A DNA stretch of 64,000 nt from Lysinibacillus fusiformis. GTDB lineage: Bacteria > Bacillota > Bacilli > Bacillales_A > Planococcaceae. Positions within the stretch are counted from its first letter, which is position 1; every line of letters begins with the position of its first letter. The notes under the pieces are model-generated. The model saw only the letters and a program-made list of their open reading frames with translations. It did no database searches and was not told the origin of the DNA. The translations under genes and the position numbers were made by a program. The DNA lies in NCBI GenBank assembly GCA_030027265.1, contig JASENG010000009.1, forward strand, positions 62,001 through 126,000. The letters are read 5' to 3'. Below are positions 34,842-42,794 of this stretch, piece after piece.

Positions 34842-35702
34842 ATGAATTCTTTACCATATACACGAGAGCATTCTCTTAATTTATTTTCATATTTAAAATA
34901 TCTCTTTAACAAAAGGCAAGATGATATTTTGTTCTATAAAAGATATAACGAATTAAAAAAAATTATGCAAAATGAGTCCCTAGAGACATTTTTTCAGCCA
35001 ATCGTTAATCTCCAAACAGGTGAAACTTTTGGGTATGAGGCATTAAATCGTCCTTTGCAATCGGGAATTTTCTCTAGTGTTGATCAGTTCTATGAATTTG
35101 TTGGGCAAACGGACAAAGTATTTCATTTTGAGAAGTTTTGCAGAAATCTATCTTTGAAAAGATATATTGCGGGTTTAGATGAAGAGCATAAAAAAGAAGA
35201 GCTGACCCTATTTATTAATATCCATCCTCATGTATTGCTGGATAATAATTACCATAGTGGGGATACTTTACAGCAGTTGGTTAATATCGGAATTCAGCCG
35301 GAACAGGTTGTATTTGAATTAACAGAAAGAAGTGCTGTGACAGATTTTCAGGAATTTGAACGTGTATTATCGCATTATCGCGCCCAAGGATACAGGATTG
35401 CCATTGATGATGTAGGCTCAGGATATAATAGCTTAAAGACTTTAATCTTTTTAAAACCTGAATTTATAAAATTAGACCGTTCGCTGATTCAAAATATAGA
35501 TGAAAGCAGGGCTAGCCAACAGTTAGTATCCTTGATCTATGACTATGCTGTACAATCCAATACGAAAATTATTGCAGAAGGTATTGAGCGAAAAGAGGAA
35601 ATAAAGTATCTAAAAAAATTAGGCATTCATTATGCACAGGGCTATGCCTTAGGCAGGCCAAATCGAATTATTAAACCTGGTGCATTACCAGTATTAAATT
35701 AG
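34842..35702 (+). CDS. EAL-domain c-di-GMP phosphodiesterase
   Basis: A 286-residue stand-alone EAL domain after a 40-residue N-terminal helix. All usual catalytic residues are visible: E66-A-L, N126 in FINIHPH, E162 in ELTER, D189-D190 in IDDVGSGY, K210 in IKLD, E246 in IAEGIE and Q266 in AQGY. It should hydrolyse c-di-GMP in the cytoplasm. AAGGAG precedes ATG 34842. The CBS-GGDEF gene starts 40 nt downstream, so a synthase and a hydrolase are co-transcribed. Confidence 0.92.
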   Translation: MNSLPYTREHSLNLFSYLKYLFNKRQDDILFYKRYNELKKIMQNESLETFFQPIVNLQTGETFGYEALNRPLQSGIFSSVDQFYEFVGQTDKVFHFEKFCRNLSLKRYIAGLDEEHKKEELTLFINIHPHVLLDNNYHSGDTLQQLVNIGIQPEQVVFELTERSAVTDFQEFERVLSHYRAQGYRIAIDDVGSGYNSLKTLIFLKPEFIKLDRSLIQNIDESRASQQLVSLIYDYAVQSNTKIIAEGIERKEEIKYLKKLGIHYAQGYALGRPNRIIKPGALPVLN

Positions 35703-35742
35703 AAAAAGCTATGTAAAATTGATGCAAATAGGTGAGTGGATG

Positions 35743-36732
35743 ATGACGAAAACAGGTGAAACAGTATCAAATATCGGGCGAATTGTTAAAATGGTTCCCT
35801 CTATTTCTCCATCCTTAAAAAATAAAGAAGTAGACAAATTATTTACAGAAAATCCGGATTTGCGGGGAATTGTAGTCGTACATCATGAAAAACCCATTGC
35901 TCATATTACAAGAACACATTTCTATCAAAAAATTGGGACGTTATATGGTTATAATTTGTATATGGGAAGAGAAAGTAAATTGCTCGCTAAGACAAGTCCA
36001 TTGATAGTTGATTTTCATCAGCCAATCACTGATGTCAGTAAACTAGCAATGGAAAGGCAGGAAGAAGAGCTATATGACGATGTGATCGTGACAAAGGATG
36101 GCAAATTTATGGGGGTTGTAAGTATACGAGCATTATTAATGGAATTTGTTGATATCCAAGTGCAGATGGCAAGTTTCCTTAATCCGTTAAGTAAATTGCC
36201 TGGAAATCACGTAATAGATCAAAAGTTAATGGAAATCATCTATTTAGATGAATACAGCATACTTTATTTCGATTTAGATTATTTTAAAACCTATAATGAT
36301 TTATATGGTTTCAATAAAGGCGACAAGGTACTTCTGCACTTAACGGGCATTTTAAAAAGCAAAATTACGCAGCGGGGCTATTTTTTAGGGCATATAGGTG
36401 GAGACGATTTTATGGCTATTCTTCCACATCGTAAAGTAGATGAGATATGCAAGGAGATTATTAAGGACTTTGATGAGACGATTTCAGGCTTCTATGAAGA
36501 GAAGCATTTAACAGATTCGAACTTTCAAGTGAAAGGAAGGTCTGGCTATATGGAGAAGTTTACAATCATGTCCTTATCAATAGCTGTTTTAACGAATGAA
36601 AAACAGCAATTCGACAAAATTGAAGGTATATCGAATGCCGTAGCTGCAATTAAACGGAAGTGCAAAAAGATTAAGGGAAGCTGTTTTATTGTCGACGAAA
36701 CGGATTGTTGTGCTCCGAATGTTATACATTAA
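35743..36732 (+). CDS. CBS-pair GGDEF protein (putative diguanylate cyclase)
   Basis: A 329-residue protein. Two CBS motifs (about 5-140) precede a GGDEF domain (about 150-310). The signature reads GGDDF at 219-223, a variant of GGDEF; the upstream YFDLDYFKTYNDLYGFNKGD keeps metal- and guanine-binding residues. CBS pairs bind adenine nucleotides, so cyclase output may follow energy state or c-di-AMP (inference). No RxxD inhibition site was seen near residues 205-215. ATG 35743 is chosen because AGGTGA is 7 nt upstream. Confidence 0.88.
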   Translation: MTKTGETVSNIGRIVKMVPSISPSLKNKEVDKLFTENPDLRGIVVVHHEKPIAHITRTHFYQKIGTLYGYNLYMGRESKLLAKTSPLIVDFHQPITDVSKLAMERQEEELYDDVIVTKDGKFMGVVSIRALLMEFVDIQVQMASFLNPLSKLPGNHVIDQKLMEIIYLDEYSILYFDLDYFKTYNDLYGFNKGDKVLLHLTGILKSKITQRGYFLGHIGGDDFMAILPHRKVDEICKEIIKDFDETISGFYEEKHLTDSNFQVKGRSGYMEKFTIMSLSIAVLTNEKQQFDKIEGISNAVAAIKRKCKKIKGSCFIVDETDCCAPNVIH

Positions 36733-36743
36733 AATTAGGCTGC

Positions 36744-36786
36744 ATCGAATGAAAAAGCAAAATACCTTTTCCATTCGATTTTTTTA
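36744..36786 (+). terminator. Terminator of the EAL/GGDEF operon
   Basis: ATCGAATG..AAAAG pairs with CTTTT..CATTCGAT with single-base interruptions, then TTTTTT. Confidence 0.85.
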
Positions 36787-36837
36787 TTTCCCAAGGTATA
36801 ATAAAACTAATAAATCCTTTAAAAAGGGTGTGATGAA

Positions 36838-36918
36838 ATGGCAGATCAAAATATGCCGCTTAATGGAACTACTCATGCAAAGCCTATGAATAATGTGGCG
36901 ATTCTTTGCATGAGGTGA
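36838..36918 (+). CDS. Possible 26-residue peptide or broken small gene
   Basis: ATG 36838 follows AAGGGTG by 7 nt, with TATAAT at 36797-36802. The frame gives MADQNMPLNGTTHAKPMNNV then AILCMR and stops. Inserting one base near 36899 would give ..NNVADSLHEVN and a stop, a more protein-like ending. It may be a real microprotein, a frameshifted small gene, or neither. No family is recognised. GGCGAT..ATCGCC flanks the end (about 36898-36934). Confidence 0.35.
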   Translation: MADQNMPLNGTTHAKPMNNVAILCMR

Positions 36919-37013
36919 ATTAATTTTTTATCGCCTAACTGTTAAGTCACTTTATTCATGTGCGCTTTGCCCTTCACTTTGAAAGTATAAAAAGTAAAGG
37001 AGCGAAAGTTTCA

Positions 37014-37277
37014 ATGCGTTACGTAAATGCACATGAAGTTTTGCCAGAGGACCTGCTACTGGAAATACAAAAGTATGTTCAGGGGGATTTAATTTATATC
37101 CCAAAACCTGAGAAAGAACGTATACAATGGGGAGTCTTATCTGGTGAAAGACAACGGCTGCAAAAAAGAAATGAGCAAATAAAAAAGGGATATCAGGGTG
37201 GAATGCCCTTATCCAAGTTAGCGGAGCAATATCATTTATCGATTGAAACAATCAAAAAGATTGTATATAGAAAGTAA
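37014..37277 (+). CDS. Small HTH protein, CD3324/Mor-like family
   Basis: An 87-residue protein. N-terminal MRYVNAHEVLPEDLLLEIQK and GDLIYIPKPEKER are typical of CD3324-type proteins, followed by a C-terminal helix-turn-helix MPLSKLAEQYHLSIETIKKI. ATG 37014 follows AAAGGAGCG; an upstream in-frame start lacks one. It is probably a DNA-binding regulator of unknown target, with its own terminator. Confidence 0.85.
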   Translation: MRYVNAHEVLPEDLLLEIQKYVQGDLIYIPKPEKERIQWGVLSGERQRLQKRNEQIKKGYQGGMPLSKLAEQYHLSIETIKKIVYRK

Positions 37278-37306
37278 GGAACTGGTGAACAGCCAGTTCT
37301 TTTTTA
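37278..37306 (+). terminator. Terminator of the CD3324-like gene
   Basis: GGAACTGG (37278-37285) pairs with CCAGTTCT (37293-37300), followed by TTTTTT. Confidence 0.85.
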
Positions 37307-37388
37307 TGTATAGTTTAATTTTAAAAATACTTGGCAATTGCTGTTTTCTGTACTTTTTGTGTACCCTTAAGAGTAAGGAGTGGATATC

Positions 37389-38021
37389 ATGCATTTTATG
37401 ACACCGGAACAATTTCAATTTGTTAAAAAACAAGCAAAAAAAATAGTGAACACATATACAACATCTAATGATCAAAAGGTAATTCAGGCTATTCAAGCAC
37501 TCGTTCAAGAAGAAATCAATAGCAAGTTAACCTTCCAGGACATTGAACAGCAGTTAGTGCTGCAACCGATTTTCGATATTAAATCAAAAGATCAGTTAGA
37601 ACAATTTCTAGCTGGCATCAAACAGTATGTTGAACCTTTTAAGCAGCCATCAGAAGCAGAGCTGAAGAAACTGTTTCCAAAAGATAAAAAATTGAAGCTG
37701 CCAAAGCTTGAAACTTTTGATTGGCAAGAAACTTCCTATTTAAGCTGGTTTGATGCAGGAACAAATCGGAAGTACATTGTATACAGGGAAGACGGGGCTT
37801 TAAAAGGTGTGCGCGGTACCTTTAGCAATTCAGCGAAGAATGGAATCTGCACGGTATGCAATCAACATGCAAAGGTAGGTATGTTGTTGGTATCAAAGAA
37901 GGGTACCGATTTAGGAACATACACGAAAAGAGGCAACTATATTTGTGAAGATAGCAAATCCTGCAATGAGGCTTTGTCGGACTTAAACAAATTCGTGGAC
38001 TTTGTGAATAACTTAAAATAA
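37389..38021 (+). CDS. FusB/FusC-type elongation factor G-binding protein
   Basis: A 210-residue two-domain protein. The N-terminal four-helix part (1-95) precedes a treble-clef zinc finger with C154-x2-C157 and C186-x5-C192 (GICTVC.. YICEDSKSC). This is the architecture of the FusB family, which binds EF-G and frees it from the ribosome under fusidic acid. ATG 37389 is chosen because AAGGAG is 8 nt upstream. Chromosomal homologues in Bacillales may have housekeeping roles, so resistance here is a prediction. Confidence 0.88.
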   Translation: MHFMTPEQFQFVKKQAKKIVNTYTTSNDQKVIQAIQALVQEEINSKLTFQDIEQQLVLQPIFDIKSKDQLEQFLAGIKQYVEPFKQPSEAELKKLFPKDKKLKLPKLETFDWQETSYLSWFDAGTNRKYIVYREDGALKGVRGTFSNSAKNGICTVCNQHAKVGMLLVSKKGTDLGTYTKRGNYICEDSKSCNEALSDLNKFVDFVNNLK

Positions 38022-38026
38022 ACAAA

Positions 38027-38067
38027 AAAAATCGAGGTGCGCATCTAACACGCAGTCTCGATTTTTT
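38027..38067. terminator. Bidirectional terminator between FusB-like and TSUP genes
   Basis: AAAAATCGAG pairs with CTCGATTTTT, with an inner GCG/CGC pairing. T runs lie on both strands. Confidence 0.85.
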
Positions 38068-38069
38068 GC

Positions 38070-38840
38070 TTAGTTGCTAAGATAATCATATGCATTCTTT
38101 GCAAGTAAAAGAACTGTCACAACTATAAATAAAATACGGACGTAGCTACTCCCCTTCTTAATAGCAAACTTAGATCCGCATATTGCCCCAATAATTTGAG
38201 CAACCCCCATTATCAGTCCATAGGCGAAGTTTATCTGCCCTAAAAACAAAAACATCACTAATGCCCCGATATTGCTGGCGAAATTTAAAAACTTAGCATT
38301 TCCAGCTGCTTTTAAGAAGTCGAAGCCAATCATTAAAAACGCGAAGATAAGAAAAGAACCTGTGCCAGGGCCCAAAAATCCATCGTAAAAGCCAATAGCC
38401 GCAACTAAAAATATAAAGCCGATATATTTTTTAGTAGTTAGTTTCTTATAAGTAGAGACACTTCCCCAATCTTTCTTGAAGACAGTATAAACAGCTACGG
38501 CTGCCAGCATGACCAGCATGAGCGGTTTTAAGACATTCGGATCCATTAAGTGGACAACCCATGCTCCGAACATTGCGGCTAGAAAGACGAAGGGGAAGAT
38601 TTTCGCAATCGACTTGAAATCAATTTTTCCTGAACGGTAAAACGTGATTGTACTAGTCAAAGAGCCCATTGTTCCTGCAAGCTTATTCGTTGCAACGGCT
38701 GCTGAAGGGCTTAACCCCGTAAACATTAGTGCCGGCAAAGAGATTAACCCGCCGCCGCCAACAACAGAATCAATAAATGCAGCTAAAAATCCAAATAGAA
38801 ATAAAACAATAATGAGCGAAGGATCTAAATCAAAAAACAT
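38070..38840 (-). CDS. TSUP-family (TauE/SafE) membrane transporter
   Basis: A 256-residue protein with seven or eight helices and the two TSUP motifs: FGFLAAFIDSVVGGGGLISL near the start and YDGFLGPGTGSFLIFAF in the second half. The family exports sulfite, organosulfonates or related anions. AAAGGT lies upstream of ATG 38840. It is monocistronic and converges with the FusB-like gene. Confidence 0.9.
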   Translation of the reverse strand: MFFDLDPSLIIVLFLFGFLAAFIDSVVGGGGLISLPALMFTGLSPSAAVATNKLAGTMGSLTSTITFYRSGKIDFKSIAKIFPFVFLAAMFGAWVVHLMDPNVLKPLMLVMLAAVAVYTVFKKDWGSVSTYKKLTTKKYIGFIFLVAAIGFYDGFLGPGTGSFLIFAFLMIGFDFLKAAGNAKFLNFASNIGALVMFLFLGQINFAYGLIMGVAQIIGAICGSKFAIKKGSSYVRILFIVVTVLLLAKNAYDYLSN

Positions 38841-39070
38841 ATGAAGTAACTACCTTTCAATTAACTTAAGACAATCTGTAATCACTTTTAAGTGATTACT
38901 AAATTTGCAATTAATAAGAGCAATAGTATTGTCATACAAATATTAGTCTTAAAAAAGCCGATTTTCAAGTTGTTTGGGAAATTAAGCCATGCCAAACCCT
39001 TGTTTTTAATATGAAATGCTGTGATTTTCATCGTTTAAAAGGGAAAGGTGCAGATAATAATGTAATATTG

Positions 39071-39116
39071 TTGAACATATAATGCTGTGTGACATATACT
39101 GTATTATACACAGTAT
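39071..39116 (+). promoter_or_regulatory. Promoter with overlapping palindromic operator for padR
   Basis: TTGAAC (39071-39076), 18-bp spacer, TATACT (39095-39100). The inverted repeat ATACTGT/ACAGTAT (39096-39102, 39110-39116) overlaps the -10, as for PadR-family autoregulation. Confidence 0.65.
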
Positions 39117-39136
39117 TTATTTTTGGAGGTGATCAC

Positions 39137-39469
39137 TTGAGTAATTTGCTGGATTCTTTAAGTACAGAACTTAGAAGAGGTACACTGACTTTAGCTGTGC
39201 TAAGTCAATTACAAACACAACAATATGGGTACTCCTTAGTCCAGTTGCTGGAGGAGTCTGGAATCGCGATTGAACAAAGTACACTATATCCACTGCTTCG
39301 TCGGCTGGAAAAGCAAGAATTAGTGAAAAGCATATGGGATACAACAGAATCCAGACCAAGAAAGTATTACATTTTAACGGATTTAGGGGAAAATGTTTAC
39401 GAAAAGCTTAAGGAAGAATGGCTAAAAAACTCGAAACAGCTTTATAAATTATTGGAAGGGGAGGAATAG
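39137..39469 (+). CDS. PadR-family transcriptional regulator
   Basis: A 110-residue winged-helix repressor with the PadR start LRRGTLTLAVLSQL, GYSLVQLLEE, the recognition part STLYPLLRRLEKQELV, and ESRPRKYYILTDLGE. TTG 39137 is chosen because GGAGG lies 7 nt upstream. It probably represses its own two-gene operon through the palindrome at 39096-39116. The HAAS membrane protein follows after one base, a standard pairing. Confidence 0.92.
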   Translation: MSNLLDSLSTELRRGTLTLAVLSQLQTQQYGYSLVQLLEESGIAIEQSTLYPLLRRLEKQELVKSIWDTTESRPRKYYILTDLGENVYEKLKEEWLKNSKQLYKLLEGEE

Positions 39470-39470
39470 T

Positions 39471-40466
39471 ATGAATTTAATCGATGTTTATATATATGAA
39501 GTAACAAGAAGGCTACCGGAGAAAAACCGTGAAGATATTGGGCTTGAATTAAAATCAACTATTGAAGATATGTTGCCTGAAGAATATACAGAAGAAGATG
39601 TAAAAGAAGTTCTTAGCGAGTTAGGTAATCCGGCAGTTTTAGCTGGTGGTTACAATGAGCGTCCTATGCACCTCATTGGTCCGAAATATTTTGATATTTA
39701 TGTTTCGCTATTAAAGATGATTGTTCCAATAGCGGTTGTTATTGCTTTTATTTCGGTTTTGGCCAAATATGTTGTAGGGTTTGAGCAAGGCGATACAGTC
39801 TTGAATGTGGCACTTATAGTACTGGGGGAAGGGATATGGAGTATAATCACTGTATTTATGCAAGTCTTCTTTTGGTTAACTCTAACCTTTGCTATTCTGG
39901 AACGATCAGATCGAAGCAAAGATGAATACCCGAGGACAATGAGTCTCAATAAATGGACACCGGAAGATTTAAAAAATACCTCTTATATTCCACAAAATCG
40001 AGTCGTTTCGAAAGGTTATGTATTTGGCAGCTTACTATGGACGGCAATTTGGGGAACAATTTTCTTTAATGCTGATCACTTGGCGGGCGTTTATGAAAAC
40101 GCGGGAAATGGACTTGAATTTATTTTGCCAGCACTAAATCAAGCTGTGTTAAATTCTTATTGGCAGCTTATTGTTGTTGTAATCGGTTTAGAGATTGTCT
40201 TTGCTTTAACTCTATTTATTAAACATCAGTGGACAAAGAAAATTGCAATATTCAATCTAATACGTGAAGTTATAGGGCTAATTGTTTTGATATTCCTTAT
40301 AACAAACTCAAATTTATTTAACATTGAATTCCTAACGTATATGAGTCGTATCTTTCAATCTACCGAAGAGCAGATAAAGATGTTTATCATTTGGTTAACA
40401 CTGATTCTATTCCCAATTTTTTCACTTTATAATAGCTTTGAAGGTTTTCGAAAAGCAAGCCGGTAA
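39471..40466 (+). CDS. HAAS-domain membrane protein linked to PadR
   Basis: A 331-residue protein. The first 70 residues form the HAAS (DUF1700/DUF1129-like) helical domain, with YIYEVTRRLPEKNREDI and DVKEVLSELGNP. About six hydrophobic helices follow. Such proteins typically sit in PadR operons and are thought to signal membrane or envelope state to the regulator; details are unknown. GGGGAGG precedes ATG 39471. Confidence 0.85.
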   Translation: MNLIDVYIYEVTRRLPEKNREDIGLELKSTIEDMLPEEYTEEDVKEVLSELGNPAVLAGGYNERPMHLIGPKYFDIYVSLLKMIVPIAVVIAFISVLAKYVVGFEQGDTVLNVALIVLGEGIWSIITVFMQVFFWLTLTFAILERSDRSKDEYPRTMSLNKWTPEDLKNTSYIPQNRVVSKGYVFGSLLWTAIWGTIFFNADHLAGVYENAGNGLEFILPALNQAVLNSYWQLIVVVIGLEIVFALTLFIKHQWTKKIAIFNLIREVIGLIVLIFLITNSNLFNIEFLTYMSRIFQSTEEQIKMFIIWLTLILFPIFSLYNSFEGFRKASR

Positions 40467-40470
40467 AATA

Positions 40471-40503
40471 AGGGTATCTCAATTTTTGAGATGCCTTTTT
40501 TGC
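40471..40503 (+). terminator. Terminator of the padR operon
   Basis: AGGGTATCTCAA pairs with TTGAGATGCCT with G-U pairs, then TTTTTT. Confidence 0.85.
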
Positions 40504-41003
40504 ATTATTTATTCATTTAGAACCAGGTAAAACTAACCTTTTCATATAATAAATGAGAATTATTACATATCTTTCTGCCTAGCAAACCCTTATTTTATAT
40601 TAATTTTAACTTTTAATTTACAAATTTTAATTATACTTCAAAAAGTATTGTTGATGAAAAACTATAATAATAAAAACTATTCAAATAGAAAAAACTTCTA
40701 AAAGCAAGTAGGTTACACGAGCTATTGTTAAGAGATGCTTCAAACTAAAATTCACTATTTAGTAGGTTTCTATGGGGAATGGATATTGCAAATCGAGGTT
40801 ATTACCGCTTTTCATTTAATAATTTTTAAACATTAAATAGCATCAAATAACTAAAACCAGAATTATATCAATATAGCTATTAATCTAAATTTTCCTAGTA
40901 CAATGAATTTTTTGTTTATTTCGTAAATATTTTTTGATATGATGGGAATTGTTAATCCTATTATCTGAAAATAGGGAAAAAACAAAAAAGAGGGGGATTC
41001 GCA
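40504..41003. other. AT-rich regulatory gap before opp operon 1
   Basis: 500 bp, very AT-rich, with no supported gene. The last 100 bp hold the promoter at 40916-40943. Its TTTTTTGTTTATTT stretch is shared with the gap before opp operon 2. Confidence 0.6.
40916..40943 (+). promoter_or_regulatory. Probable promoter of opp operon 1
   Basis: TTATTT, 16-bp spacer, TATGAT. The block TTTTTTGTTTATTT-x-GTAAA..TTTTTTG aligns with the region before operon 2. Confidence 0.5.
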
Positions 41004-42662
41004 TTGAAAAAGCGTAATCTATTTTTAATGCTAATGTTACTAGCTTTAACTCTAGTACTTGCAGCATGTAACTTCGGTGCAGAAAAAGAAGAACCAGCAT
41101 CTGAAGATGGAACAGCAACAGAAGGCGATTCTGAAACAACAGAAGGACCAAAAGAGATTAACTTATTAGTCGCATCAGAACCACCATCATTACACCCGCA
41201 ATTAGCAACAGATACAACTTCTGGAGTAATCATCCAAAACGTATTTGAAGGCTTAACAACATTGGTTAATGGTGAAGTACAAAATGCTGCAGCAGAAAAT
41301 GTAGAAGTTAGTGAAGACTTATTAACTTACACATTCACATTACGTGATACAACTTGGTCAAATGGCGACCCTGTAACTGCTGAAGACTTTGCTTATGCTT
41401 GGAAATTTGCTTTAACACCTGAAAATGCATCTGAGTATGCTTCAATCCTTTACCCAATTAAAGGCGCTCAAGCTTTCAACGAAGGTACTGGTACAGTTGA
41501 AGATTTAGGTATTAAAGTAGTTGATGATAAAACTTTAGAAGTAACTTTAGAAAATCCAACTCCTTACTTCTTAGAATTAACAGCGTTCAAAACATACTAC
41601 CCAATCCACCAAGCAACTGCAGAAGCTAACGAAACTTGGTTTGCAGAAGCTGGAGATTCTTATGTAACAAACGGTGCTTATACGTTAGCTGATTGGCAGC
41701 ACAGTGCTTCAATGACTTTAAAGAAAAACGAATCTTATTGGGATGCTGACAATGTTGCAATCGACACAGTTAACATCGCAATGGTCGAATCAGAAGCAAC
41801 TCAATCTACTATGTTTGATGCAGGCGAAATCGATTACTTAGGTGCACCATTCGGAAGCATCGCTCTTGACGTAATCGACCGTTATAAACAAGAAGGCATT
41901 TTAACAATTGCTGACTATGCAGGTTTATACATGTATAAATTAAACACAACTGGCGAATTCACTTCAAATGCTAACATCCGTAAAGCTTTAGCACTTGCAA
42001 TTGACCGTCAAGGTTTAATCGATAACGTATTAAAAGGTGAGCAAGCACCAGGTGTAGCTTTAGTTCCTGCTGCTATTAAAGGCTTTGAAGAAGATATGGG
42101 CTACATTAAAGATAACGATATTGAAGGAGCAAAAGCTGCTCTAGAAGCTGGTATGAAAGAACTTGGCATTTCTGATCCAAGCGAAATCAAACTTAACCTT
42201 TCATTTAACACAAGTGAAGCTCATGCTGCAATCGCTCAATTCATCCAAGAAGGATGGAGAACAGCTCTAGGTATTGAAGTAACTCTAGATAACTCGGAGT
42301 GGCAAGTATACCTAGATAAAGTTTCTAACTTAGACTACGATATCGCTCGTATGGGCTGGATCGCTGACTACAACGATGCATACACATTCTTGGAAATGTA
42401 CAACTCTGCTGAGAATGGCAACAACGATACTGGTTGGGAAAACCCAGAATACACAGCGTTATTAGAACAATCAAATAAAGAATCTGATCCTGCAAAACGT
42501 TTAGAGTTAATGAAGGAAGCACAAGGAATCTTCATGAGCGAAATGCCGATTGCACCAATTTACTACTATACTAACCTTTCTGTTAAGAAAGATTATGTAG
42601 AAAATATCGAACCAGATTCATTAGGTAACATTAATCTTAAATATGTAGATATCAACAAATAA
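41004..42662 (+). CDS. oppA: Oligopeptide-binding lipoprotein, operon 1
   Basis: A 552-residue SBP_bac_5 family lipoprotein with lipobox LVLAACNFG, an acidic Thr/Glu linker and then INLLVASEPPSLHPQLATDT, the standard start of OppA/DppE-type binding proteins. TWSNGDPVTAEDFAYAWKFA is the family signature. It captures peptides at the outer face of the membrane for OppBCDF. TTG 41004 follows GAGGGGG. A hairpin separates it from oppB, which should raise its yield over the other subunits. The paralogue is at 47046. Confidence 0.95.
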   Translation: MKKRNLFLMLMLLALTLVLAACNFGAEKEEPASEDGTATEGDSETTEGPKEINLLVASEPPSLHPQLATDTTSGVIIQNVFEGLTTLVNGEVQNAAAENVEVSEDLLTYTFTLRDTTWSNGDPVTAEDFAYAWKFALTPENASEYASILYPIKGAQAFNEGTGTVEDLGIKVVDDKTLEVTLENPTPYFLELTAFKTYYPIHQATAEANETWFAEAGDSYVTNGAYTLADWQHSASMTLKKNESYWDADNVAIDTVNIAMVESEATQSTMFDAGEIDYLGAPFGSIALDVIDRYKQEGILTIADYAGLYMYKLNTTGEFTSNANIRKALALAIDRQGLIDNVLKGEQAPGVALVPAAIKGFEEDMGYIKDNDIEGAKAALEAGMKELGISDPSEIKLNLSFNTSEAHAAIAQFIQEGWRTALGIEVTLDNSEWQVYLDKVSNLDYDIARMGWIADYNDAYTFLEMYNSAENGNNDTGWENPEYTALLEQSNKESDPAKRLELMKEAQGIFMSEMPIAPIYYYTNLSVKKDYVENIEPDSLGNINLKYVDINK

Positions 42663-42693
42663 TCTATTCAATAGATAAGGTAACGTACTTCTT

Positions 42694-42735
42694 AGGCTGC
42701 TTAAAATCGAGTAATCGATTCAAGCAGCCTTTTTC
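42694..42735 (+). terminator. Intercistronic hairpin between oppA1 and oppB1
   Basis: AGGCTGCTT (42694-42702) pairs with AAGCAGCCT (42722-42730), followed by TTTT. It is likely a partial terminator or mRNA stabiliser. The equivalent element in operon 2 is at 48719. Confidence 0.8.
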
Positions 42736-42794
42736 AATGATTGATGTATAAGTGCAAAACGTTGAATTGGAACTTAAATAGGGAGGGATTTATC

